DNA of 64,000 nt from Hymenobacter sp. BT730 (GTDB taxonomy: Bacteria; Bacteroidota; Bacteroidia; Cytophagales; Hymenobacteraceae): assembly GCF_030542105.1 (NCBI RefSeq), contig NZ_JAUOFB010000008.1, positions 1 through 64,000 on the forward strand, written 5' to 3'. Below the pieces are notes generated by a model. It saw only the letters and a program-made list of their open reading frames with translations, was not told the origin of the DNA and ran no database searches. Positions 26,497 through 35,603 of this stretch are shown here, one piece after another. The stretch's first letter is position 1. Each line of letters begins with the position of its first letter. Both the position numbers and the translations under genes were made by a program.

Positions 26497-27537
26497 ATGT
26501 CCTTATCAACTCTTCAACTGAGCATTCTGGATCAGTCGCCGGTACCGCAGGGGCGCACCCCGCGCGAGGCGCTGCTGCATACCATTGAGCTGGCCCAACT
26601 GGCCGACCGCCTCGGCTATACCCGTTTCTGGGTTTCAGAGCACCACAATACCAATACCCTGGCCGGTTCTGCCCCCGAGGTGCTGCTGGCCCGGCTGGGA
26701 GCAGAAACCAAGCGTATCCGGTTGGGCTCAGGTGGCGTTATGCTACCGCACTATTCAGCGCTGAAGGTAGCCGAAACCTTCCGGCTGCTGGAAACGCTCT
26801 ATCCCGGCCGTATTGATCTGGGTATTGGGCGCGCCCCTGGCTCCGACCGGATTACGGCGCATGCCCTGAATCCGCATAATACCTTTCGCGACGAAGATTT
26901 TGCCGAGCAATTGATGGATTTGCGGGCGTATCTGCGGGATGAAGTGGTGGAAGATACCATTCATGCCAAAGTAAAAGCGGCCCCGTTCACGGATACCGTG
27001 CCTGAGTTGTGGCTGCTAAGCTCCAGCGGACAAAGTGGCTTGTTTGCCGCTCATGTGGGTGCGGCCTTTTCATTTGCGCACTTCATTAACCCCAACGGTG
27101 GGCCTAACATGGTACGCGTGTACCGGGAGCGGTTCCGGCCGTCGCCGGAGCTGGCCGCCCCTCAGGCTAATGTGGCCGTGTTTGTGGCCTGCGCCGATAC
27201 GGAAAGCCACGCGCAGAAGCTGGCCGATAATCTGGCCCTGCAGATGCTGAAGCTCGAAACAGGTCAGTTCACTCCCATTGGCCCCGTAGATGAAGTGGAT
27301 GTAACCCATTTTTCTGCCGATTTGCAGGCCCGCCTCGCCTACCATCATACACGCATTGTGAGTGGCACCCCCGACAAGGTAAAAGCCGAGCTAACCACCC
27401 TGGCGGCGGCTTACGAAGTGCCGGAAGTGGTGGCCGTCTCCATTATGCATAGTTATGAAGACCGGCTGCGCTCCTATGAGCTTCTGGCCGAGGCCTTCGC
27501 CCTGAACCCGGTACAACAAATACTGGCGGAACAGTAA
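26497..27537 (+). CDS. LLM-class flavin-dependent oxidoreductase
   Basis: A 346-residue cytoplasmic enzyme from the ATG at 26497. It starts with LSILDQSPVPQG, and the TIM-barrel blocks RFWVSEHHNTNTLAGSAPEV, IRLGSGGVMLPHYSALKVAE and RIDLGIGRAPGSD are those of the bacterial luciferase-like monooxygenase family (the YhbW/YvbT-like group). It should use reduced flavin supplied by a separate reductase. The natural substrate is unknown. It stands alone with a terminator. Divergent to the TauE-like gene, an association that hints at sulfur compounds but does not prove it. Confidence 0.9.
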   Translation: MSLSTLQLSILDQSPVPQGRTPREALLHTIELAQLADRLGYTRFWVSEHHNTNTLAGSAPEVLLARLGAETKRIRLGSGGVMLPHYSALKVAETFRLLETLYPGRIDLGIGRAPGSDRITAHALNPHNTFRDEDFAEQLMDLRAYLRDEVVEDTIHAKVKAAPFTDTVPELWLLSSSGQSGLFAAHVGAAFSFAHFINPNGGPNMVRVYRERFRPSPELAAPQANVAVFVACADTESHAQKLADNLALQMLKLETGQFTPIGPVDEVDVTHFSADLQARLAYHHTRIVSGTPDKVKAELTTLAAAYEVPEVVAVSIMHSYEDRLRSYELLAEAFALNPVQQILAEQ

Positions 27538-27571
27538 AAAGCTGGCTGTTTCACTTTTGATGAGGCCTTTT

Positions 27572-27604
27572 AGAGGCAGTACCTAACGGGTGCTGCCTCT
27601 TTTT
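27572..27604 (+). terminator. Terminator after LLM oxidoreductase
   Basis: An 8-bp stem (27572-27579 with 27593-27600) followed by T5. Confidence 0.8.
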
Positions 27605-27757
27605 ATGCATCTACCTACCCGAAAACCAGCTGTTTCCTATATAGGTCCGTTGGTTATTTAAAATTATTCCAAACACTATTTTGAATCTATCTAAATAGCG
27701 CCGAGCTTTGCATTGTTTTGAAAGAATCCAAATAACCGATTCACTTCTCACTGCGCT

Positions 27758-30304
27758 ATGACCCGACGCTTTCCGCTGCTGCTCCTGCTTTCGTTGCCCT
27801 TCGCCTCGCTGGCCAATCCTCACCTGGCCAATCCGGCTTCATCGGCCTCATGCACAGAAAAGCGCACCGATGACGACAATGTGCAGCGGGGTCGGGTAGC
27901 AGGTCGGGTTACTACGGCAGCCGGACAACCACTGGAAGGAGTGACGGTGGCCTTGAAAGGCACTATCTACGGAGCCACTACTGATGCACATGGGAGCTTC
28001 CGGTTCTCGGCACCTGCCGGGGCGTATCAGCTGGTTATTAGCAACATTGGCTTTGGCACCCAAGAGCAAAACGTGCAGATTACGGCCGGTGAAACGGTAA
28101 GCTTGCCAGCTATTACACTGTCAGTTACAGATCAGCAGCTGGCCGGAGTTACGGTTATCAGCAACCGCAGCCAGAATGAGAAACCTACCCTTGTAGGCAA
28201 AATGCCCATTCGGCCCCTGGACCTGCCACAGAGCGTGGTAACTGTAAATCAGCAAACCCTGGAACAGCAACAGGTACTGCGCCTAAGTGACGCCATTGTG
28301 AATGTGAGCGGCATTTACGTGACCAGCACCACGGGCGGTACCCAGGAAGAGCTGGGCAGCCGGGGCTTTGCCTATGGCTCCAATAACACCTTTAAGAATG
28401 GGGTTCGCTTCAATAATGGCATTATCCCCGAAGCCAGCTCACTGGAAAGCATTGAAGTACTGAAAGGCAGCACTGCCATTTTGTATGGCAACGTGGCGGC
28501 CGGCGGCGTACTGAACCTGGTAACGAAAAAGCCGCAGTTTGAGCAGGGTGGCTCCCTGGGCCTGCGCGTTGGCTCCTTTGGCTTCTGGAAACCTATGGTG
28601 GACGTATATGGCGCCGTGGGAACCAGCGAAAAAGTAGCCTACCGCCTCAACACTACCTATGAGCGCAGCAACAGCTACCGCGACGAGGTGAAATCGAACC
28701 GCTTCTACGTAAACCCCTCTTTGCTCTTTAAGCTGACGCCGAAAACTACATTGGTGGTGGAAGGCGACTACCTGCGCGACAACCGCACGCCGGACTTTGG
28801 CATCGGGGCTATTGACTATGTAATTCAGGACTCGCGCAGCCGCTTCCTGAATGTGGCCGGGGCCAGCAATGCCACCAACCAAACCAGCACCACGGCTACG
28901 CTGACCAGCCACCTCAATGAATCCTGGCAGATTAGAGCAGTGGGTGGTTTTCAGCGCTATGACAACGAGCTGCGCTCCGCAACCCGACCCACTGCCATCA
29001 ACAACGGCACTATGCCGGAGGTAAAAAGCACCAAGACGCCCGCCCACCCCAAAGCCAGCTTGTACGGCGACTGGGGCCGCAGCCTGCAGCGCACCGAAAC
29101 CACGGAGAACTACTACCTGGCCCAGCTGGATCTGACAGGCAACCTGCACACCGGCACTCTAAACCACACCCTTCTGGTGGGCGCCGATGCCGACCAGTAT
29201 CAGACCAACGCGCTGACCTATATTTCGCAGGCCTACGACTCAGTGAATATTCTGGACCGCAGCAAGGTGCTGGGTCAGCCCGATAAGCGCGTCAGCAGCT
29301 TTGAGGACCTGAAGCAGAACATCCGCACGCTGGGCAATACCCGCCGGGCCGGTTTCTATGTGCAGGATCTGTTGAGCATCAGCGAGAAGCTCAAAGTACT
29401 GGCCGGCCTGCGCTGGAGCTATCAGGAAACGCCTTCTGACGTGTATACCTACACGGCTTCCGGGACTAAGGTGGTAGAAAACCGCCGCTTTGATAATGCA
29501 TTTTCACCCCGCCTGGGCCTGGTATACCAGCCTATTAAAACCACGGCGCTGTTTGTTTCCTACTCCAACTCCTTCCAGCCTAATACCGGGGTAGAGGTTA
29601 GCGGTAAGGCCTTGGCACCTTCCACCTTCGACCAGTATGAAGTAGGCGTAAAGAATGACTTGTTCCACGGGGCGCTTTCAGCTAACCTGACGGCCTACCG
29701 CATTGTGAACAGCAACCTGGCCCAGACTTATCTGGGTCCGATTACGGCGGCTGATGGCACTACAACCAACAACCTCAATACCAACATCAAGGAAATGGCA
29801 GGTGAGGTAACCAGCAAAGGGCTGGAAGTAGATGTGCAAAGCAAGCCTTATCTGGGCTGGTCGGCCATTGCGGGCTATAGCTACAACCATACCGCCTACA
29901 CCAATAGCAACATCTACGACAAAGGCAGCCGCCTGCGCTACAACCCCGCGCACACCGCCAACCTGAGCCTGTTCTACAACTTCCAGGAATCCTTCCTGAA
30001 GGGACTGACCGCCGGTTTTACCACCTACTATGTGGGCGATAAACTGGCCGGCCGCAACAGCCGCAAGTATGACCCCACCACGGGCCTGCCCTGGACGGAT
30101 GCCAAGCCCGAAACGTTCCGGCTGATTGCCGTGCCGGACTACGTGCTTTTTGATGCCTCGCTGGGCTACACCTATAACCGGGTATCCATGCGCGTGAAGA
30201 TGGCCAACCTGCTGAATGAGTTGAGCTACAACCTGCACGACGACAACAGTGTGAACCCCATTGCTCCCCGCAACTTCTCGGCTACGCTGAGCTATAAGCT
30301 GTAA
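27758..30304 (+). CDS. TonB-dependent siderophore receptor
   Basis: An 848-residue outer-membrane receptor with a signal peptide (about 1-21). A carboxypeptidase-like domain (about 45-125, GRVTTAAGQPLEGVTVALKG) is followed by the plug (about 150-255: LDLPQSVVTVN, SRGFAYGSNNTFKNGVR, AILYGNVAAGGVLNLVTKKP) and a 22-strand-type barrel ending in SYKL. The LPQSV and LYGN blocks are those of the FhuA/FoxA-type siderophore group, so ferric siderophore uptake is the probable role. The PepSY protein downstream fits: such pairs handle iron release after import. A 220-bp upstream region is AT-rich and likely holds an iron-controlled promoter, though I cannot identify a Fur box with confidence. Confidence 0.93.
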   Translation: MTRRFPLLLLLSLPFASLANPHLANPASSASCTEKRTDDDNVQRGRVAGRVTTAAGQPLEGVTVALKGTIYGATTDAHGSFRFSAPAGAYQLVISNIGFGTQEQNVQITAGETVSLPAITLSVTDQQLAGVTVISNRSQNEKPTLVGKMPIRPLDLPQSVVTVNQQTLEQQQVLRLSDAIVNVSGIYVTSTTGGTQEELGSRGFAYGSNNTFKNGVRFNNGIIPEASSLESIEVLKGSTAILYGNVAAGGVLNLVTKKPQFEQGGSLGLRVGSFGFWKPMVDVYGAVGTSEKVAYRLNTTYERSNSYRDEVKSNRFYVNPSLLFKLTPKTTLVVEGDYLRDNRTPDFGIGAIDYVIQDSRSRFLNVAGASNATNQTSTTATLTSHLNESWQIRAVGGFQRYDNELRSATRPTAINNGTMPEVKSTKTPAHPKASLYGDWGRSLQRTETTENYYLAQLDLTGNLHTGTLNHTLLVGADADQYQTNALTYISQAYDSVNILDRSKVLGQPDKRVSSFEDLKQNIRTLGNTRRAGFYVQDLLSISEKLKVLAGLRWSYQETPSDVYTYTASGTKVVENRRFDNAFSPRLGLVYQPIKTTALFVSYSNSFQPNTGVEVSGKALAPSTFDQYEVGVKNDLFHGALSANLTAYRIVNSNLAQTYLGPITAADGTTTNNLNTNIKEMAGEVTSKGLEVDVQSKPYLGWSAIAGYSYNHTAYTNSNIYDKGSRLRYNPAHTANLSLFYNFQESFLKGLTAGFTTYYVGDKLAGRNSRKYDPTTGLPWTDAKPETFRLIAVPDYVLFDASLGYTYNRVSMRVKMANLLNELSYNLHDDNSVNPIAPRNFSATLSYKL

Positions 30305-30327
30305 TTGTTTTTGATTTGAGTGAAGCT

Positions 30328-30373
30328 AAAACCCGGCAGGAGGCCAGCTGCAACTGGTTTCTGCCGGGTTTTT
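30328..30373 (+). terminator. Terminator or attenuator between siderophore receptor and PepSY genes
   Basis: A 12-bp perfect stem (30328-30339 with 30361-30372) is followed by T5. It lies within the 97-bp gap between two functionally linked genes, so it may reduce, not abolish, downstream expression. Confidence 0.8.
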
Positions 30374-30401
30374 CACTAGCGGTGCCTCCTACTTCTATCC
30401 A

Positions 30402-31631
30402 ATGAAAATCTTCTTCCGCAACATTCACCTGTACCTCAGCCTCGTGTCGGGGTTGATTATTGCCGTGGTATGCCTTACGGGGGCTATTCTGGTATTCGAG
30501 AAGGAGTTGGAGCAGGCCTGGCACCCGGAGCGTTACTATGTAACGGCACCGGCCGGCACAGCCGCCCTGCAACCACTGGCCCGGCTTTCAGAAGCTGTGC
30601 AGGCCTACAAGCCGGGCGCCGCTATTACCGGCGTAAAGGTATACGCCGACCCGGCACGTACTGTAGAATTCAGCCTGGCTGCCGCACCCGGCGCGGAACG
30701 AAAAGAGGGTAACCAGCGCCCCGCCGAAGGTGCCTCCGAGAAAAAAGATGGAAAGCCTAAAGAAAAGGGCGGCGCAAAAGGTGGCGGTGAAGGCGGAGGG
30801 GGACCCAAGGTTTTTGTGAATCCCTATACGGCCGCCGTAACAGGCGAGCTGAACTACCGCGAAACCATTTTCTTCACCGTAATGGCCCTGCACCGTGGCA
30901 TGGTGGGCGGCGCCATAGGCAAGCTGGTAGTAGGTATTAGCACGGTTATGTTCCTGTTCATTATTGGAACGGGGTTGGTGCTGTGGTGGCCAGCCACGCG
31001 TAAGGCAGTTAACCAGCGGCTACAAGTAAAATGGAGCGGCGGCTGGAAACGGCTGAATCATGACCTGCACATTGTACTGGGTTTTTACTCGGCGCTGTTT
31101 CTTTTTGTGTTTGCCTTTACCGGGTTGGCCTGGTCGTTTGAGTGGTTCAATAAAGGCATTTACGCCGTAACCAGCTCCCCTATGCAGCGCCCGGAGCCGC
31201 CGGTTTCGGCTACTACCGCTACTGCGCAAGGGCTTACGGCCGATGCGGCACTGGCCCGGGCCCGGGAATTGGCGCCTGCGGCCGTGTCTTATGCCTTGCA
31301 GCTGCCAAAAGACGCCACAGGCAGCATCCGTATTGCTACCCTTAAACCTAACGCTGCCTTCGAAAACGCTACGGACGAAGTGTTTTTAGATCAGTACAGT
31401 GGCCAGGTATTGCAGCAGCAAACTTATGAGCAGCGCAACCTGGGCCAACGCGTGCGGGGAATGTTCAAGCCAATTCATACGGGGGCTGTTTTTGGCTGGC
31501 CCTCCAAAATCATCGGTCTGGTTACCTGCGTGCTGGGCTTCACTTTTCCCGTTACGGGCACTATCATGTGGCTCAACCGCCTGCGTAAGCAACGGCGCAA
31601 GGCGCGTAAGCCGGTGCGCATAGCGGGCTAA
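30402..31631 (+). CDS. PepSY-associated membrane protein (PiuB-like)
   Basis: A 409-residue inner-membrane protein. It begins FRNIHLYLSLVSGLIIAVVCLTG, a helix with the haem-type histidine typical of the PepSY_TM family, and has further helices at about 170-200, 225-245 and 365-390. Two PepSY-like periplasmic parts lie between. Members accompany siderophore receptors and are thought to reduce ferric siderophores or move electrons across the membrane. The loop at about 108-150 is low-complexity, almost entirely K, E and G, which is unusual for the family. It follows the siderophore receptor by 97 bp. Confidence 0.88.
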   Translation: MKIFFRNIHLYLSLVSGLIIAVVCLTGAILVFEKELEQAWHPERYYVTAPAGTAALQPLARLSEAVQAYKPGAAITGVKVYADPARTVEFSLAAAPGAERKEGNQRPAEGASEKKDGKPKEKGGAKGGGEGGGGPKVFVNPYTAAVTGELNYRETIFFTVMALHRGMVGGAIGKLVVGISTVMFLFIIGTGLVLWWPATRKAVNQRLQVKWSGGWKRLNHDLHIVLGFYSALFLFVFAFTGLAWSFEWFNKGIYAVTSSPMQRPEPPVSATTATAQGLTADAALARARELAPAAVSYALQLPKDATGSIRIATLKPNAAFENATDEVFLDQYSGQVLQQQTYEQRNLGQRVRGMFKPIHTGAVFGWPSKIIGLVTCVLGFTFPVTGTIMWLNRLRKQRRKARKPVRIAG

Positions 31632-31746
31632 AAGCAGCCTGGGTTGTACTGAAGCTCCGCTTAGGTGGCAGAAAGCAGAATCCATGAGTAGCTTGCCGGC
31701 TCTGAAGGTGCCTGCTGGTGCTGGATGAACCTACTGTACTTTGCTT

Positions 31747-32760
31747 ATGACTGTTTCTGCTGCCGGGCGCCTGGGTGCCTTGCTTGCCCGCCTGGGTATT
31801 GACTGGTTTTTGTTAGGATTGCTAGGCGCGGTAGCGCTGGCCTATGCTTTTCCCGAGTTGGGGAGTAAAGCCAGTCCCCTGCCCTGGCGCAGCATTACCA
31901 CGGTAGGCATCAGCCTGATTTTCTTTTTCTATGGCCTCCGCCTTAGCCCCGATAAGTTGCGGGCAGGCATGCGTAACTGGCGGCTGCATCTTCTCATTCA
32001 GGCCACTACATTTCTGTTGTTTCCAATACTGGCCCTGGCGGTGCGGCCGCTGTTTGGCTCTTCTGAAACCAGCCAGCTGCTGTGGCAAAGCATCTTTTTT
32101 CTCTGTACGCTGCCTTCCACGGTTTCTACGTCGGTGGTGATGGTATCCATGGCTGGGGGCAACATTCCGGCGGCCATTTTCAATGCTACCTTATCCGGCT
32201 TGCTGGGTATTGTGGCCACACCGCTCTGGACGGGCCTGGTGCTGCACACGGCTACTGGTAGCGCGGCCCTCAGCGGCCTGGCGCTGGACTTATTAGTGCA
32301 AGTAGTGCTGCCTGTACTGGCCGGGGTGGTGCTGCACCGCTGGCTGGGCGCCTGGGCCGAGCAGCACCGCCTGCGCCTGCGCACCTCCGACCAAATCATT
32401 ATCCTGCTACTGGTTTTTACTTCGTTTAGTGAGTCGTTTGCGCAGGGCATATTCCGTAGTTATGGCCTGATGGATGTAGTGCTGCTGGCCGCCGGCATGC
32501 TCGCCCTTTTTCTAGTAGTATTTGGCAACATCGGCCTCATTTGCCGAGCAATGCTTTTGCCTCGTCCCGACCAACTGACGGCCTTATTCTGCGGTTCCAA
32601 AAAGTCGTTGGTGCATGGCAGCGTAATGGCGGCTATCCTGTTTCCCAATATGGCTGCTACGGGGGCCCTGCTTCTGCCGCTTATGCTCTACCATGCCCTA
32701 CAGATTTTGGCCGCCAGCGTGCTGGCGCAGCGCGCAGCGCGGCAAGGAGCCATTATCTAA
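31747..32760 (+). CDS. Bile acid:sodium symporter-like transporter (BASS/YfeH type)
   Basis: A 337-residue inner-membrane protein from the ATG at 31747 (a TTG two codons earlier is less likely). About ten hydrophobic helices. The opening RLGIDWFLLGLLGAVALAY, the block STVSTSVVMVSMAGGNIPAA, and a crossover helix region near residues 130-150 are those of the SBF-like (YfeH) branch of the BASS superfamily. A second conserved block CGSKKSLVHGS near the C terminus also fits. Transported substrate unknown. It stands alone between the PepSY gene and an ankyrin gene. Confidence 0.88.
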   Translation: MTVSAAGRLGALLARLGIDWFLLGLLGAVALAYAFPELGSKASPLPWRSITTVGISLIFFFYGLRLSPDKLRAGMRNWRLHLLIQATTFLLFPILALAVRPLFGSSETSQLLWQSIFFLCTLPSTVSTSVVMVSMAGGNIPAAIFNATLSGLLGIVATPLWTGLVLHTATGSAALSGLALDLLVQVVLPVLAGVVLHRWLGAWAEQHRLRLRTSDQIIILLLVFTSFSESFAQGIFRSYGLMDVVLLAAGMLALFLVVFGNIGLICRAMLLPRPDQLTALFCGSKKSLVHGSVMAAILFPNMAATGALLLPLMLYHALQILAASVLAQRAARQGAII

Positions 32761-32861
32761 ATAAGTTAATCAGCCTATTTTTATTACACTTCCTTACCTC
32801 ACTATCGGCCTTTTAGCTACATTTGAGGCTTGTTATATTCCTAAAATCACTTGTTCCCGGC

Positions 32862-33320
32862 ATGAGAAAAGTCTTTCTTCTTTTCGCCTTATTTATTGGC
32901 ATTCTTGGCACCGTTTCAGCTCAGTCTACTACCAAAGAGTTGTTCACTGCCGTTCTAAAAAATAAACCCGCTGACGTTGAGACGCTGCTGGCCAACGGCG
33001 CTGATCCAAACGGCACGGTGGAAATGATTCCAGGCTTCCCAACGAACTGCCTCATTATTGCTGCGGGCAACAACCGCCTGGAGATTGTAAAGACGCTGGT
33101 GCAGCACAAAGCCCAAGTGAATCAAACGGATAACTTCAAAGCCACGGCCCTAATGGCTGCTGCGGGCAAAGGCAACAAAGAAATTGTGGAATTTCTGCTG
33201 GCCAACGGTGCCGATGTAAAAGTGAAAGATGAGGACGGGAAAGATGCTTTGGCAGCAGCCAAAGAAAGTGGCAATGCACAGGTTATTATGCTGATTGAGC
33301 AAAAGCTGAAGGCGAGCTAA
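32862..33320 (+). CDS. Exported ankyrin-repeat protein
   Basis: A 152-residue protein from the ATG at 32862; the frame extends upstream to 32823 only through a TTG and would bury the signal peptide. The signal peptide is about 1-18 (VFLLFALFIGILGTVSAQ). The rest is three to four ankyrin repeats, recognisable from ADVETLLANGADPNG, LEIVKTLVQHKAQVNQTD and KEIVEFLLANGADVKVKD. Ankyrin repeats bind proteins; in the periplasm the partner is unknown, though small exported ankyrin proteins accompany catalases in other bacteria. No catalase gene is near. A strong hairpin follows. Confidence 0.88.
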   Translation: MRKVFLLFALFIGILGTVSAQSTTKELFTAVLKNKPADVETLLANGADPNGTVEMIPGFPTNCLIIAAGNNRLEIVKTLVQHKAQVNQTDNFKATALMAAAGKGNKEIVEFLLANGADVKVKDEDGKDALAAAKESGNAQVIMLIEQKLKAS

Positions 33321-33346
33321 TTCCTTCTCTATTCTCGAGGTTCGCG

Positions 33347-33382
33347 GGGCGGGGTATCACATTTTCATGTGATACCCCGCCC
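33347..33382 (+). terminator. 16-bp perfect hairpin after the ankyrin gene
   Basis: 33347-33362 pairs perfectly with 33367-33382 around a TTTC loop. The T-run after it is weak, but the position just after a stop codon supports termination. Confidence 0.75.
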
Positions 33383-33433
33383 TTCGTTATTTATGCAATT
33401 TGTCCTGCTGTACGCTTGCTATCCTCTGCTGCT

Positions 33434-34294
33434 ATGAAACTTGGTATTGCGCTGCTCCTGGCCATTCTGACTGGGGCTACGGTGGCGCCGGCTCAAAACC
33501 TGGCCCCTACCCCCTGCGACCAGCAGCTGGTAGGATATGCCAAGCCTCTGCCCGCAAAGCCTACCTGGACCTACACCCGCACCTTGCCTGCGGGAGGCAG
33601 TGTGTACTATTTTGGAGCAGAGCACTCCCAAAATGCCTCTCACGAGCAATTCAGCCGCATCAAAAAAGCTTTTGCAGAAGCGAAGCCAACCGTTGTGCTC
33701 TTTGAGGGGCCTAACCGGGGTATCGACTCTACCGAGACTGGCACTATCACTAAGTTTGGCGAATCGGGGTATGTGCGCTATCTGGCCAGGCAGCAAAATG
33801 TGCGGGTAGAGTCCCTGGAAAACCCGGTAGCGGAATATCAGCACCTAAAAACCAAGTTCGATCTGGAACAGCTTAAGCTGTTTTATCTGCTGCGCGAAGC
33901 TCAGCGGTTGCGCACCCGCACCCAAGCCACACCCGGGCAAATTACCAAAGCCATAGAAGTACTGCTAACTAAGAGCGCCCAGATGCTGCCCGGCTCCGAT
34001 CAGGTCATCCGGACGGTGCCGGAATTAGAAGCCGCCTACCAGAAATATTGGCCCGAAGGCGGGAATTGGTGGGAAGCGCCTGCTGCCTGGTTCGACCCAA
34101 TGGCCACTTCGGCCAGCACCGGTGGCAAGTTCACCAACGATATTAATCGGGCTTCCAGCGAGTTTCGCAACCTGTACATGTACCGTCTCATTGCCGACAA
34201 TGCCCGCGCCGGCCAACGGGTATTTGCCGTAGTGGGCCGCAACCACGTGCCCGCCCAGGCACCAGCCATTGACTGTGCTTTGTCGGCGAAATAA
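33434..34294 (+). CDS. Exported TraB/GumN-like protein (tentative)
   Basis: A 286-residue protein from the ATG at 33434, with a signal peptide (about 1-20). Two motifs separated by most of the protein suggest the TraB/PrgY/GumN superfamily: YYFGAEHSQNASHEQF (GxxH-like) followed by VVLFEGP with a conserved glutamate, and VFAVVGRNHVPAQ near the C terminus (second GxxH). This superfamily is related to EreA/ChaN folds and includes possible metalloproteases. The match is partial and by eye, so function stays open. Monocistronic with its own terminator. Confidence 0.6.
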   Translation: MKLGIALLLAILTGATVAPAQNLAPTPCDQQLVGYAKPLPAKPTWTYTRTLPAGGSVYYFGAEHSQNASHEQFSRIKKAFAEAKPTVVLFEGPNRGIDSTETGTITKFGESGYVRYLARQQNVRVESLENPVAEYQHLKTKFDLEQLKLFYLLREAQRLRTRTQATPGQITKAIEVLLTKSAQMLPGSDQVIRTVPELEAAYQKYWPEGGNWWEAPAAWFDPMATSASTGGKFTNDINRASSEFRNLYMYRLIADNARAGQRVFAVVGRNHVPAQAPAIDCALSAK

Positions 34295-34310
34295 CGTGCT
34301 CCTCTAAAAC

Positions 34311-34346
34311 ACCAATGCCCCGTCAGGCTCTTGGCGGGGCATTGGT
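34311..34346. terminator. Bidirectional terminator between convergent genes
   Basis: A 12-bp perfect stem (34311-34322 with 34335-34346) lies between the TraB-like gene and the convergent dienelactone hydrolase gene. Confidence 0.82.
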
Positions 34347-34365
34347 ATTTATCATAAGTTGCGGC

Positions 34366-35073
34366 TTAACCCAATTTTTCGCGGAAGAAGGCCAGCGTTA
34401 GTGCCCAGGCTTCCTGGGCAGCCTGCGGGTGGTAGCTGGGCCGCTCGTCGCAGTGAAAGCCGTGGTCGGCGTAGGAAATAACGGTGTTGATGTAGGGCTT
34501 GCCTGCTGCCTCTACGGCTTCCAGCACTTGGGCAATCTGCTCTTTGGAGATGTGCGCGTCCAGCCCGCCCCAGAAAAAGAGGTGCGGAGCAGCCAGGTCT
34601 TGGGCATATTTGGTCAGCTGATGCGTGCCGCCACCGTAGTAGGATACCCCGGCCGCCAGAGGCAGCACGGCATTGGCCAGAAATGCTACCCGGCCACCCA
34701 GGCAGAAACCAATGCTCCCAATTTTATCGACTACTACTGTATCCTGTGCCTGTAGCCAGGCATGGCTGGCCTGCAAATCAGCCGTGAGGCCTTCATTAGT
34801 GATGGCGCCGTAATGCGGAATGGCGGAGGTGAAATTATTATACGCAAACTCCTGCCCTGGCTTGGCGGTGCGGTGGTAGATTTCCGGCGCAATTACTACA
34901 TAGCCGGCCTCCGCCAGCCGGTCAGCCACGCTGCGGATGTGGTGGTTTACCCCAAAGGCTTCCTGACAAAGAATAATGCCCGGGTGCGGCCCCTGGGAAG
35001 CAGGGAAGGCTGTATAGGCGTTTAGATTGGTGTTATCGGAGGCAGTGAGAGTTACGGCGTTGGGGTAGCTCAT
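34366..35073 (-). CDS. Dienelactone hydrolase family protein
   Basis: A 235-residue alpha/beta hydrolase with no signal peptide. The nucleophile motif GFCLGGR carries cysteine in place of the usual serine, as in dienelactone hydrolases. The catalytic histidine lies in YADHGFHCD near residue 207, and the acid should be in GGLDAHIS. The opening block GIILCQEAFGVNHHIRSVADRLAEAGY is typical. Characterised members cleave dienelactone in aromatic degradation, but many bacterial homologues have unknown substrates. Heads a run of minus-strand genes. Confidence 0.9.
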   Translation of the reverse strand: MSYPNAVTLTASDNTNLNAYTAFPASQGPHPGIILCQEAFGVNHHIRSVADRLAEAGYVVIAPEIYHRTAKPGQEFAYNNFTSAIPHYGAITNEGLTADLQASHAWLQAQDTVVVDKIGSIGFCLGGRVAFLANAVLPLAAGVSYYGGGTHQLTKYAQDLAAPHLFFWGGLDAHISKEQIAQVLEAVEAAGKPYINTVISYADHGFHCDERPSYHPQAAQEAWALTLAFFREKLG

Positions 35074-35193
35074 GCAGAGGAGGATTTAAAAAAGTTTAGC
35101 AAGCAAACGATGAGGCAGCCGCAATGTTTAGCTATTGCCTAAATCCTGTTTCTTCAGCTTTCACACAAAAAGCACCGGTCAGCTTAAATCTGC

Positions 35194-35553
35194 CTAGCGG
35201 TTCATGAGCAGGAAGAGCAGATTGTGATACAGAATGCCCTCTGAGCCATTGTACATGCCCGCCAGTCCGGCTTCCTCCATTATTTCCTCCACTTCTTCGT
35301 AATCCCGCAGAAAATCAATTTCTACTTCCTTCGAATTCTCATCCATTTGGGTGTGGGTGAGGTAGCGGCGGGGCTCTTCCAGCGTCACAAACAGCTTCTG
35401 ATCATAGGTTTGGGCAATGAGCAGGGCGTCGCAGCGGCGGCCGGTATCTCCTTCCTCATCCTCGTCGTACTCATTTTGGGCGCTCTGGACATACACAGTG
35501 GTTTTTTCATCGGAGGCGGCGTGCAGAAAGAAGGTGGCGCTATCAAGGCTCAT
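35194..35553 (-). CDS. Small acidic protein of unknown function
   Basis: A 119-residue cytoplasmic protein, strongly acidic (EYDEDEEGD, DENSKEVEIDF, DYEEVEEIMEE), without signal peptide or membrane helix. No family recognised. It lies 50 bp downstream of the large glucosidase gene on the same strand and is probably in the same transcript. The start at 35553 is the first in-frame ATG after the neighbour's stop. Confidence 0.65.
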   Translation of the reverse strand: MSLDSATFFLHAASDEKTTVYVQSAQNEYDEDEEGDTGRRCDALLIAQTYDQKLFVTLEEPRRYLTHTQMDENSKEVEIDFLRDYEEVEEIMEEAGLAGMYNGSEGILYHNLLFLLMNR

Positions 35554-35603
35554 GGGGCGGGAGAAAAAGTAGAAAGAGAAGGAAATGGATTGCTTGGGCT
35601 TCT

